Below the pieces are notes generated by a model, which worked only from the letters and a program-made list of their open reading frames with translations, was not told the origin of the DNA and made no database searches. 36,174 nt of DNA from Ahrensia marina. Its GTDB lineage: Bacteria; Pseudomonadota; Alphaproteobacteria; Rhizobiales; Rhizobiaceae. Below are positions 7,929 to 15,541 of the stretch, in pieces. Position 1 is the stretch's first letter; every line of letters starts with the position of its first letter. Location of the stretch: NCBI RefSeq assembly GCF_001293565.1, contig NZ_JXMU01000024.1, positions 1 to 36,174 of the forward strand. Direction: 5' to 3'. The position numbers and the translations under genes are program-made.

Positions 7929-8543
7929 GTGTTAAAAATTATCAAGAGAAAAGATGTTCAACAAAACCTAGCCTGTATGCGAAAGGCGTGGTCCTTGCGG
8001 CACGAAGTGTTTGTTGAAGAGAAGCAATGGCTGGATCTTGAGAAACCGGATAAATTAGAGATCGATCAATTTGACAACAAGCACGCACTTCATATGCTTG
8101 CATTCAAAGATGACGAGCTTGTGGGTTATCAGCGGATGTTGCCGACAACCCAGCCCTACCTTCTTAATTCAGTATATCCGCAACTATGTGAATTGGCACT
8201 TCCAAACGATCCACGAACTTGGGAATGGACTCGTTTCGCAGTTAAAAAACCGCATAGAGTGAGAGGCCGAAAACTAAGTCCAATAGCCAATAAGTTACTT
8301 TCGGCCATTGTCGAATGGGGCCTAAAAGAAAATGTTTCGTCAATAATAATAGAAATGAATCCGCTGTGGTTGTTGAGATTAGCACAGCTACATTTTCGTG
8401 TGACCGCGCTTGGCATTACACATGTCTTGGAGGGTGAGGATGTTTTAGCGGTTAAAGCATCTTTTGATCATCGAACTCTTTTAAGACTTGAAGAATTACG
8501 CAGTACCGAGGATCACATTCCAGCTGCGCAAGCAAGAAGTTAA
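7929..8543 (+). CDS. LuxI-family acyl-homoserine-lactone synthase
   Basis: A 204-residue cytoplasmic enzyme expected to make an N-acyl-homoserine lactone from S-adenosylmethionine and an acyl carrier (acyl-ACP or acyl-CoA). The charged and aromatic residues that define the family are nearly all present: R24, F28, W34, E44, D46, D49, R69 (in GYQRMLPTTQP), E99 and R102 (WEWTRF). The usual phenylalanine near position 84 is a tyrosine (Y83). The start is GTG with GGAG at 7918-7921, seven bases upstream. No LuxR-type gene lies next to it or anywhere in the window, which is unusual. The gene is AT-richer than its neighbours: three hand-counted lines (8041, 8281, 8341) give 69 G+C of 180. A tra-box-like palindrome lies upstream. 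The acyl chain cannot be predicted. Confidence 0.88.
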   Translation: MLKIIKRKDVQQNLACMRKAWSLRHEVFVEEKQWLDLEKPDKLEIDQFDNKHALHMLAFKDDELVGYQRMLPTTQPYLLNSVYPQLCELALPNDPRTWEWTRFAVKKPHRVRGRKLSPIANKLLSAIVEWGLKENVSSIIIEMNPLWLLRLAQLHFRVTALGITHVLEGEDVLAVKASFDHRTLLRLEELRSTEDHIPAAQARS

Positions 8544-8598
8544 ACTTGTAATTTTATCCATCGAGAAGCGGGCGGCAAATTAATCTGGCGACCAAGTA

Positions 8599-8624
8599 AC
8601 CCAATTACTATTGGGTAGATTTTT
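8599..8624 (+). terminator. rho-independent terminator after the LuxI-type gene
   Basis: ACCCAAT (8599-8605) pairs with ATTGGGT (8610-8616) around a TACT loop, followed by AGA and a five-T run (8620-8624). It begins 55 bases after the stop codon. Confidence 0.55.
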
Positions 8625-8724
8625 GCGAAGTATCCAACAGATGTGTTTCGGATGCACAGGTAAATAGTCCTCGCTTTCGCGGGGTAAGCACCAACATTGG
8701 CGCGCCAACTAAACTGGAAGTCTC

Positions 8725-9483
8725 TCATAAAAAATGTAAGCTGATGGGTTTTCCGGCAATTGTTTCGACATCGATTTCAAATCCAAATACGGATTGCAAA
8801 ACACTTGTGCAGAGTACTTTTTCCGGTGTGGAATCTGCAATAATGCTGCCGTCGCGCATAGCGATAATGCGGTCTGCATGAACGGCTGCATGATTGAGAT
8901 CATGAAGGACAATTATTATGCTGCGCTGCTTTGTATCGGCGACATGCCGCAAGGTGCGCATCAGTTCCCTTGCATAAAAAATGTCGAGACTGTTCAGCGG
9001 TTCATCAAGTAAAATATAGTCGGTACCTTGCGCAAAACACATGGCGGCACGCGCACGCTGCCGCTGCCCACCTGATAATGTGTCGATAAATTTTTCTTTG
9101 ATATCCAGCAGGTCAAAAATCGTTAAGGCCTCTTCGACAGCTGCGTGATCTTCAGCAGCCGGTCTGCCTTGATGGTGTGGGAACCGTCCGAACTGAACGA
9201 GCTCTGCGACTTTCAAACGGCCTGCAACCACATTATCCTGAGGCATGATGGCTAAACGCCGTGCGAGTGTGCGCGTCGGCGTTTGCGCCACATCAAGTCC
9301 ATCGACTGTAATTCGTCCTGCGCTTGTGGGAACAAGACGGGCGATTGCGGAAACCAGTGTCGACTTTCCTGCGCCATTGGGTCCGATAAGAGCTGTTATG
9401 CCGCCGCCGGAAAGCTCGAGATTGATATCGGACAGGATCGGCACGCCCGAAAGCGCGACGGAAACGTTTTGCAATTCAATCAT
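8725..9483 (-). CDS. ferric-siderophore ABC transporter ATP-binding protein (FecE/FepC-like)
   Basis: A 252-residue cytoplasmic ATPase that powers siderophore import through the two permeases encoded upstream. Walker A is GPNGAGKST, the signature is LSGGQRQR, and Walker B is YILLDEPLNSLD followed by the switch histidine in VLHDLNHA. Start ATG 9483 is preceded by GGAGG five bases upstream and shares its last base with the permease stop (TGATG). A TTG four codons earlier is less likely. It is the last gene of the five-gene iron operon. Binding-protein ABC systems of the iron-chelate type nearly always have this gene set, so the role is secure. Confidence 0.93.
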   Translation of the reverse strand: MIELQNVSVALSGVPILSDINLELSGGGITALIGPNGAGKSTLVSAIARLVPTSAGRITVDGLDVAQTPTRTLARRLAIMPQDNVVAGRLKVAELVQFGRFPHHQGRPAAEDHAAVEEALTIFDLLDIKEKFIDTLSGGQRQRARAAMCFAQGTDYILLDEPLNSLDIFYARELMRTLRHVADTKQRSIIIVLHDLNHAAVHADRIIAMRDGSIIADSTPEKVLCTSVLQSVFGFEIDVETIAGKPISLHFL

Positions 9484-10421
9484 CACTGCCTCCAACGAAA
9501 GAGAATGAAAATAAATGTAATGCCGCCGACAAATTCTATCAGCACACCAAGTGGCAGGGCATTGGCGAACAAATGACTTAGTATCGTCTGGCCGCCGACC
9601 AGTAATATGATCGAAACGAGACAGCTGTAGATCATTGTGTGACTGTGTTTGCTGGTCTTTGCGAGTTCCCTGCCCAGCGCGACAACGAGCAAACCCAGCA
9701 GCGTTACCGGACCGACAAGTGCCGTTGAAACAGCAACGAGAATACCGACCAGCACCAACAAAGCGACCGAATAAATACGCCAGTTAACGCCCAGCCCGAT
9801 AGCGGTTGGTTTTCCGAGCAATATTACATCCAGAATGTGCCGTGCACGCCAGCAGAATAAGGCCGCAAAAACTATCAATATCAGGCATGGAAAAATAAGG
9901 TCCGCATTGACGGTGTTGAAGTCCGCATAACTCACGCCCTGCACAACAGCAAAATCGTTCGGATCAATCAGCCGTGAAAGAAAAGACGAAAGGCTACGGA
10001 ACATGACGCCAAGAACAACACCGCCAAGCAGCATAAGCACCAGTGCATTAGTAAAACGCAACAACGGCAAGAACAGTAAACACGCCAAGCCGGCCATCAC
10101 GATCGTTTCAGTCGAGAATTTAACGATCGGGTCCAATGTCGCATAACCCAGTCCACCCAAAGCAAACACAAGTGTGGTCTGCAAAAGGATATAGAGTGCG
10201 TCCATACCCATGAGTGACGGGGTTAAAATACGGTTGGAAGTGATTGTCTGGAACACGAGAGTAGAGAGAGAAACAGCGATAGCGACTTGTAAAAGTGCCA
10301 GAAGCCGCATCGACCGCAACTCCATAGCAAACTGCCAATTGCCACGAATGTTGACGGTCATGAATAAAACAATCACGCCGATAGCAGTAATGGCCGTTAA
10401 AATCATTTTTCGGTCAAGCAT
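9483..10421 (-). CDS. siderophore ABC transporter permease, FecCD family (second)
   Basis: A 312-residue polytopic inner-membrane protein of the FecCD/BtuC family with about nine hydrophobic segments. It includes the family's GxxLGVMFRSLSSFLSR and LGLLVVALGRELAK regions; the latter lies near the ATPase-contact loop. ATG 10421 overlaps the end of the preceding permease by eight bases (ATGCTTGA). A start at 10472 would overlap it by 59 bases and adds a tail that does not fit the family. It should pair with the other permease as a heterodimer forming the periplasm-to-cytoplasm path for the ferric chelate. It resembles the FatC/CeuC/VctG branch; the symbol is not assigned. Confidence 0.9.
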   Translation of the reverse strand: MLDRKMILTAITAIGVIVLFMTVNIRGNWQFAMELRSMRLLALLQVAIAVSLSTLVFQTITSNRILTPSLMGMDALYILLQTTLVFALGGLGYATLDPIVKFSTETIVMAGLACLLFLPLLRFTNALVLMLLGGVVLGVMFRSLSSFLSRLIDPNDFAVVQGVSYADFNTVNADLIFPCLILIVFAALFCWRARHILDVILLGKPTAIGLGVNWRIYSVALLVLVGILVAVSTALVGPVTLLGLLVVALGRELAKTSKHSHTMIYSCLVSIILLVGGQTILSHLFANALPLGVLIEFVGGITFIFILFRWRQ

Positions 10422-11370
10422 GCCTAAATGACCTGTTGAATATAAGCGCGAGAAATGCCGCTGCACCGACAACGCCCATTACTGTTCCTGCCGGCACTTC
10501 ATAGGGAAAGCGTACGATACGGCCTATCAGGTCTGATATCAGCACCAGTGTTGCACCGCCTAAAGCAACGACCGGAATGGCGCGGCGCACATCATCGCCT
10601 AATATGCGTGACACAGCGGCAGGTACAATCAACCCGACGAAAGGCACGACGCCGACAGTTGTGACGGTAAGTCCTGAAACGACCGAAACGATTACCAAGC
10701 CGATATGCAATGTCATTTTGTAATTCAGGCCAAGGCCAATCGACGTATTTCGTCCGAGTGCTAAAATAGTCAGGCGGTCCGCGACCCACCACGCTGCTGC
10801 CATGACCGCTGCAATCAGCCACAAAAGTTCATAGCGCCCGCGCATGATGCCGGAAAACTCTCCGTTCATCCAAACATCGAGAAATTGCAGCAGGTCAAAG
10901 TGCCATGCAATTGCCGCTGCCAGTGCCCCCATTATGCCGCCATAGATTATTGCAAATAATGCGACAATGTATGGGTCTTTCGGTGAAAGCTTCTGTATAA
11001 GAGCCAGAAAAAAGCTTGTGCCTAAAAAGGCAGAAAAACTGGCGAAAACCACTTTGATCAAAATAGGCAGTTGCGGCGCAAAAATCGTGACAGCCAAAAT
11101 GCCCAGAGCCGCACTTTGGCCCGAGCCAGACGTCATCGGATCGACAAATCTGTTCCGCGCCAAGCTTTGCATGACAAGCCCGGCAATCGCCAGGCTTGCA
11201 CCGGTTAATATAACTGCTAGCGTACGCGGCAGCCGACTGCTGAAAATAAGATCAATATTGGCGGTAAAATTGCCGTCAAATATATCACTGACGCCCACGG
11301 TCAGACTGCACAGACTGAGCAGAAACAGAAGGGTAGCGCCAAACGCAATCGGCATTCGCGACAAATTCAT
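10414..11370 (-). CDS. siderophore ABC transporter permease, FecCD family (first)
   Basis: A 318-residue FecCD-family permease. The family block SRLPRTLAVILTGASLAIAG follows the first helix, as usual. ALARNRFVDPMTSGSGQSAALG-type sequence is present after it (LARNRFVDPMTSGSGQS). The GVVPFVGLIVPAAVSRI block is the conserved region near the ATPase-contact helix. The start ATG 11370 overlaps the stop of the binding-protein gene (ATGA), so the two are translationally coupled. Together with the next permease it forms the membrane channel of the importer. Confidence 0.92.
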   Translation of the reverse strand: MNLSRMPIAFGATLLFLLSLCSLTVGVSDIFDGNFTANIDLIFSSRLPRTLAVILTGASLAIAGLVMQSLARNRFVDPMTSGSGQSAALGILAVTIFAPQLPILIKVVFASFSAFLGTSFFLALIQKLSPKDPYIVALFAIIYGGIMGALAAAIAWHFDLLQFLDVWMNGEFSGIMRGRYELLWLIAAVMAAAWWVADRLTILALGRNTSIGLGLNYKMTLHIGLVIVSVVSGLTVTTVGVVPFVGLIVPAAVSRILGDDVRRAIPVVALGGATLVLISDLIGRIVRFPYEVPAGTVMGVVGAAAFLALIFNRSFRHA

Positions 11371-12275
11371 TCCGCCTTTGAAAAACCTTCAGCAAGCGCG
11401 TCAAACACCGCCATTGTTGTGCGCGCACCGCCTGCTGCAATGTAGACATTCGAGGACGGCACATAGATTACCTGACCGCTCTGCCATGCTTTCGTGTTGC
11501 GGATTAATTCATTGTCCAGCGTTGCTTTTGCATTTTGTTCATTTGAGCCAATTGCCGCTGCACGATCCACAACGATCAACCAATCCGGATCAATTTCCGC
11601 GATAAACTCAAATGAGACCGCATCCCCATGTTCTCCTGCATCGATCTGCGGATCAGCAGCCGGTATATCCAGTGTTGTGTGAACCCAGCCGAAGCGTGAA
11701 TTAGGTCCATAGACCGATATTTTCGGGCCATTGGTCATCACAATTAGTGCATTTCCCTGGCCCTTAGCTGCAGATTTTGTTTCCTCGATCTTTGCGTCAA
11801 ATTCAGAAACAAGGCTCTGTGCTTTTTCTTCGATCTCGAACAATTTTCCATAGTCGACAATGCGCTGGCGTGCCTGATCGATAAGATCATCTCCCCAAAT
11901 CGTCATATCAATTGAAGGCGCAACACGGCTGGTTTGCTCAATCTGTGTTGAAGAACGGCCGCCGACGATAATGAGCTCAGGTGCAAGAGCATTTAAAACC
12001 TCAAGATCCGGCTCGAACAATGTGCCCACCTGTTCGGTAGAGCCCAGCTTCTGTTTAAGTGCGTCGATATAAAGATTGTTCGGCACACCATCTATTTTCA
12101 CACCAAGAGCATCAAGTGTATCGATCGCGGCGATATCAAAAACCGCAATCCTATTCGGCTTTTCGGCTATCTCCTGCGGACCGGCGGCTGTTTGAATTTC
12201 TGCACTGAACGCAGAAGAGCAGACAGTTGCTATGGATAGTGCAGCTATGCCGATAAGATTGACCAGTTTTTTCAT
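11367..12275 (-). CDS. periplasmic catecholate-type siderophore-binding protein (CeuE/FatB/VctP-like)
   Basis: A 302-residue exported binding protein with signal peptide (cleavage near AFSA-E26). It hands a ferric siderophore to the FecCD-type permeases. PNRIAVFDIAAIDTLDALGV is the typical start of the FatB/CeuE branch. Residues R107, R194, H216 and R238 fall at the same mutual spacing as R118, R205, H227 and R249 of Campylobacter CeuE, and Y278 is within one residue of CeuE Y288. In CeuE these arginines hold the catecholates and the His/Tyr pair completes iron coordination. I recall those residues from memory and compared spacing only. A tetradentate catecholate ligand is therefore plausible. 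The gene follows the receptor gene after a 49-base gap containing a hairpin. Confidence 0.9.
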   Translation of the reverse strand: MKKLVNLIGIAALSIATVCSSAFSAEIQTAAGPQEIAEKPNRIAVFDIAAIDTLDALGVKIDGVPNNLYIDALKQKLGSTEQVGTLFEPDLEVLNALAPELIIVGGRSSTQIEQTSRVAPSIDMTIWGDDLIDQARQRIVDYGKLFEIEEKAQSLVSEFDAKIEETKSAAKGQGNALIVMTNGPKISVYGPNSRFGWVHTTLDIPAADPQIDAGEHGDAVSFEFIAEIDPDWLIVVDRAAAIGSNEQNAKATLDNELIRNTKAWQSGQVIYVPSSNVYIAAGGARTTMAVFDALAEGFSKAE

Positions 12276-12284
12276 TTCTTAAAT

Positions 12285-12309
12285 GCCAACATCCTCTCCA
12301 GATGTCGGC
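12285..12309 (-). promoter_or_regulatory. intercistronic hairpin with a Shine-Dalgarno-like loop before the binding-protein gene
   Basis: On the minus strand GCCGACAT and ATGTTGGC form an eight-pair stem (one G-U) around the nine-base loop CTGGAGAGG. The start codon follows ten bases after the stem. GGAGAGG in the loop is the best ribosome-binding match in the gap but lies far from the ATG unless the stem forms. Transcript stabilisation or translation control is inferred. Confidence 0.4.
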
Positions 12310-12324
12310 CTCCTATTTAACAGG

Positions 12325-14286
12325 TTAGAATTTTGCTTTGAGAGACAGTTTAAACGACCGGCCTGGCTCAAGCAGCGGATTAACTGCACCGGCGAATTCC
12401 TGTCCGTAAGTGGCACGGGAAGTGTAAGCCTCATCAAAAATGTTATTGACGGCGGCGCGGAATGTTAGATTTTCATGCTGTGGCGGCGTGTACTCAACAA
12501 AAGCGTTAAATACCTCATACCCGGCGAGAGGTGCACCGCGCGTACCTGTATCAGGATTATATGTATCGTCTTCTTCCAGAACGACCTGCGCATTACCGCC
12601 GATCGTTACACCGTAATCGACAAATGTGTGCGCCGTTTCAAATGTGAACATTTGACCGATTGGAACAGTAAGATAGTTACCGACATATGAGTCGGCGGGT
12701 CTTCCATCCAGTTCAGTCTTTATGTCTGCATAGCCAAGGCGTACAAATCCGGTTTCCCAACTATACCCGGCACCCAGTTCGAAGCCGGTGCTTTTCATAT
12801 CTGTTGTTAAGCCCGGGCCGCCTCTGTATGACGGCGTACGGGCATCGTTGATTTCGGTATAGAAGACCTTACCGCTTACATCGAAGCTGCCGAACCGTGC
12901 ATTCAGACCCGCATAGACATTGTTGGACTTTACGACCTCAAGGCCGCCAGAATAGTCCCAATTCGGATTTGCAATGAAGTTTTCAGCTAGCGGCACACCG
13001 CCAAACACATGCGAAGCGCCGGCACTTGCGGTCAAATTGTCGGTAATATCAAACTCACCGGAAATATTTCCGGAAAGACCTGCAAAATTATCCGTATAAC
13101 CGGTTGTGCCTTCAAAACGCTGGAAATCGGCCCGCGCTCCGAATGAGGTCCGGAAACGCTCCGTCACGTCAAAGCGGGCTTGAGCGTAAACTCCGATGTT
13201 CGAAGCACTTTCAGTAGCGTCAAAATTGTCCGCCGGATTGCTTAGACTGTTATAATCCATGTCTGCACTATCGACATAAAAATCAAATCCAGTCGTGACA
13301 GACCCGTTTTCAAGTGCAAAACGGTTTTCAGCTTTGCCGTTGAAGCTGTTGGTCTGCCCGAAACTTGCATCACTATCGTCAACAACGCCGAGATCAGTAA
13401 CACTATATGTAATCTGGATGGTCGGATCCCATAAGCCTACCGGATTTTCATTGGTATAGCTCAGAACCACGTTTTGCCGTTCCAAATCATAATTACGCGT
13501 TAAAGGAACCGGTCTGCCGCCAATGATCTGGCCAATATTGGCGCGATACGGACGTGCTTCATCATCAACGACGCGCTCGTAGGATAGCTCGACGCGGTGG
13601 CCGATTTCGCTTTCATAGGCAATCTTGCCAAGTCCACTCAGCAGTTGTGTGCCTGAAGCGAGAATATCATCGCCATTACCGTCTTCTTGCCAGCCGCCCT
13701 TGGCATATTTAATAAAGCCAAGCACTTCAAAGCCATCCTTGCGGCCATAGAGCGAATTGCTTGTGGTAAAAACATCGCCGTTCGTGCTGTACTCACCGAT
13801 GGTGAACCCGCCGAACATGCGACCATCCGGCAGGAGGTCGGCAACGTCCTTTGTTTCATATTCGATCGCACCGGCAAGTGCGCCCGGTCCGGCATCGGCT
13901 GGCGCTACACCTGGCTCAATGCTCACCGCTTTGAGCAGTGACGGATCAATCAATGTCGTCGCATTATGGTGGAAAATTTTATTATTTTGTCGGCTGCCAT
14001 CGATGGTGACCGAAAAATTGGTTTCTTCGACACCATTCACATATATTTTTTGTGAGACAGGCAGAGAGCTACCAACGGCAATTGTGGGCTCTGCGAGAAA
14101 CAAGTCCTGAAGGTCTGTCGGGTTAATCCGGACGAGATCTTCATCCGTCACTTCCACACTGTTTTCGCTTGTATCTTGCGTACCGATAACAATGCGGTTC
14201 AACTCAACGAAATCTTGCGCGTGTGCATAAGGGATGATTGAAAAAATACTGACAGTGCTCGCCAGAAAGAGATTTGACTTAAACAT
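12325..14286 (-). CDS. TonB-dependent outer-membrane receptor for a ferric siderophore
   Basis: A 653-residue outer-membrane receptor. The signal peptide ends at AHA-Q24. A plausible TonB-box region (FVELNRIVIG) comes next, then the plug domain to about residue 160 (YVNGVEETNFSVTIDGS, IEPGVAPADAGPGALAGAIEY). The remainder is a barrel of alternating beta-strand sequence ending in a terminal phenylalanine (SLKAKF), the usual BAM signal. An FDEAYTSRATYGQE segment near the end is the typical NxxFDEAY receptor signature. It is the first gene of the operon with a periplasmic binding protein, two permeases and an ATPase, which fixes its role as iron-chelate uptake. TonB/ExbBD and siderophore biosynthesis genes are absent from the window. 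A haem-type ligand cannot be ruled out from this protein alone. Confidence 0.9.
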   Translation of the reverse strand: MFKSNLFLASTVSIFSIIPYAHAQDFVELNRIVIGTQDTSENSVEVTDEDLVRINPTDLQDLFLAEPTIAVGSSLPVSQKIYVNGVEETNFSVTIDGSRQNNKIFHHNATTLIDPSLLKAVSIEPGVAPADAGPGALAGAIEYETKDVADLLPDGRMFGGFTIGEYSTNGDVFTTSNSLYGRKDGFEVLGFIKYAKGGWQEDGNGDDILASGTQLLSGLGKIAYESEIGHRVELSYERVVDDEARPYRANIGQIIGGRPVPLTRNYDLERQNVVLSYTNENPVGLWDPTIQITYSVTDLGVVDDSDASFGQTNSFNGKAENRFALENGSVTTGFDFYVDSADMDYNSLSNPADNFDATESASNIGVYAQARFDVTERFRTSFGARADFQRFEGTTGYTDNFAGLSGNISGEFDITDNLTASAGASHVFGGVPLAENFIANPNWDYSGGLEVVKSNNVYAGLNARFGSFDVSGKVFYTEINDARTPSYRGGPGLTTDMKSTGFELGAGYSWETGFVRLGYADIKTELDGRPADSYVGNYLTVPIGQMFTFETAHTFVDYGVTIGGNAQVVLEEDDTYNPDTGTRGAPLAGYEVFNAFVEYTPPQHENLTFRAAVNNIFDEAYTSRATYGQEFAGAVNPLLEPGRSFKLSLKAKF

Positions 14287-14362
14287 AAAGCCCCCAAGTT
14301 AAGTGTAAAATGGTGGCTTGACCGATGTCAGTCTGGCTTCCTTGCAGCGCAACTCGCATACA

Positions 14363-14377
14363 TGATAAAAAAACTCA
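14363..14377. promoter_or_regulatory. IRO-like site (TGA-N9-TCA), possible RirA target
   Basis: TGATAAAAAAACTCA matches the TGA-N9-TCA iron-responsive operator pattern bound by RirA in rhizobia. It lies 77 bases upstream of the receptor start codon, where an operator would be expected. Only six bases are fixed, so a chance match is quite possible. The rest of 14287-14476 shows no gene. Confidence 0.35.
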
Positions 14378-14476
14378 AGTTTAAGTTTGATTATCCAGTA
14401 TGTTTATTTTTTGGGAATGTCAGCATGATCGGCGCGATTTATGAAACAGTCGATATCGAAACCTAATTTCGCATAC

Positions 14477-15541
14477 TCACAGAACCATCCCACGGGCATC
14501 TATGGTAAGCATTTCATGGCGACCATTTTCTTTTCTAAGCCATATGCGGTCAAACATGTTGGAAACCACGCAAACATGGTTCGGCACAATTTTGAGTTTT
14601 TGACCAATCTCCAGCGACTTTTCAGCATCGTAATTAAGTGTTCCATGCTCTTCGCTAAGGCTTACAATTTTGATGTCTGGCCGTTCGACAACATGCCCGT
14701 AATCAGAAAAGCCCAGCAGATCGGAGGTTAAAACTTTTGATCCCGCATCTATAATTGCCCGGCCTTCTGCTGGCATGCTCACGATTGTCACCAGCACATG
14801 TCCGGCACAATCATCCCAGTCACAGCTACCGTTTTCGACCAAAGACCGGTCATTATAAATATAGGTGCCAATGCGGTATTCCGTTACAACACCATCTGTC
14901 TTGGCTGACCACATATCCGGTGATCCACCGGAAGAAACCACAGGGCACAGGATTCCTTTTTCCTTCAGCAAATCAACCGCAGCGCACATAAATTCAGCGA
15001 CATTTGGCTGACCGCCTACAGCCGGATAGGTCATCAAGCCACCAAATTTTAACCCTCGAGTATTCTTAATTAGAAGCGCAAGCTCTGCCGCTTCATCAGG
15101 CGACTGGACACCGCAGCGCCCTGCCCCCGTATCACATTCAACCAGAACAGTGAGCGGATTTTCGGCATGTTCAAAAGCAGCATTGAGACCTTTAATAACG
15201 GCAGCGCTATCAGCGGTAACAGACAGTTTTTTCACGCGATCGGCCAACATTCGTAGACGCTGTAGTTTTGCATCTCCGACAATGTTGTAGGTAATCAAGA
15301 TGTCATCGATACCAGCGTCAGCCATGACTTCAGCCTCACTGATTTTCTGACACGTTATACCGACAGCTCCAGCATCCATTTGCACTTTGGCAAAATGAAC
15401 AGTTTTGTGCGTCTTGATGTGTGGCCGAAGCGCTAAACCCTGCTTTTCACAATACTCCTGAAACCGCTTGATGTTTCGATTTGCAATTGCTTCATCAACC
15501 ACAAAAGCAGGCGTATCAATTTCAGCTATTTTATCAGCCAT
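14477..15541 (-). CDS. DSD1-family PLP enzyme (D-threonine aldolase / D-serine dehydratase-like)
   Basis: A 354-residue cytoplasmic enzyme with the alanine-racemase-type N-terminal barrel. PLP is expected on a lysine of RPHIKTHK (K43). The C-terminal metal site appears as H322-x-C324 in PNHVCVVSN. The HxC form is the one I recall for zinc D-serine dehydratases (yeast Dsd1p type), whereas D-threonine aldolases of the Alcaligenes type have HxD. It should act on a D- or beta-hydroxy-amino acid, by dehydration or retro-aldol cleavage. It is the last gene of the dipeptide-ABC operon and overlaps MlrC by eight bases. The true substrate is unknown. Confidence 0.85.
   Translation of the reverse strand: MADKIAEIDTPAFVVDEAIANRNIKRFQEYCEKQGLALRPHIKTHKTVHFAKVQMDAGAVGITCQKISEAEVMADAGIDDILITYNIVGDAKLQRLRMLADRVKKLSVTADSAAVIKGLNAAFEHAENPLTVLVECDTGAGRCGVQSPDEAAELALLIKNTRGLKFGGLMTYPAVGGQPNVAEFMCAAVDLLKEKGILCPVVSSGGSPDMWSAKTDGVVTEYRIGTYIYNDRSLVENGSCDWDDCAGHVLVTIVSMPAEGRAIIDAGSKVLTSDLLGFSDYGHVVERPDIKIVSLSEEHGTLNYDAEKSLEIGQKLKIVPNHVCVVSNMFDRIWLRKENGRHEMLTIDARGMVL

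Noticed and set aside
7826-8017. 63-codon open frame overlapping the start of the LuxI-type gene
   Set aside because: Out of frame with the LuxI protein and without a ribosome site; its coding potential comes from the upstream control region.
8669-8684. CCTCGC/GCGGGG hairpin as terminator for the siderophore operon
   Set aside because: No T-run on either strand; the operon's true terminator is not visible.
12325-14286. Assigning the receptor to haem uptake
   Set aside because: The operon's binding protein is of the CeuE/FatB catecholate type and no haem-handling gene is present.
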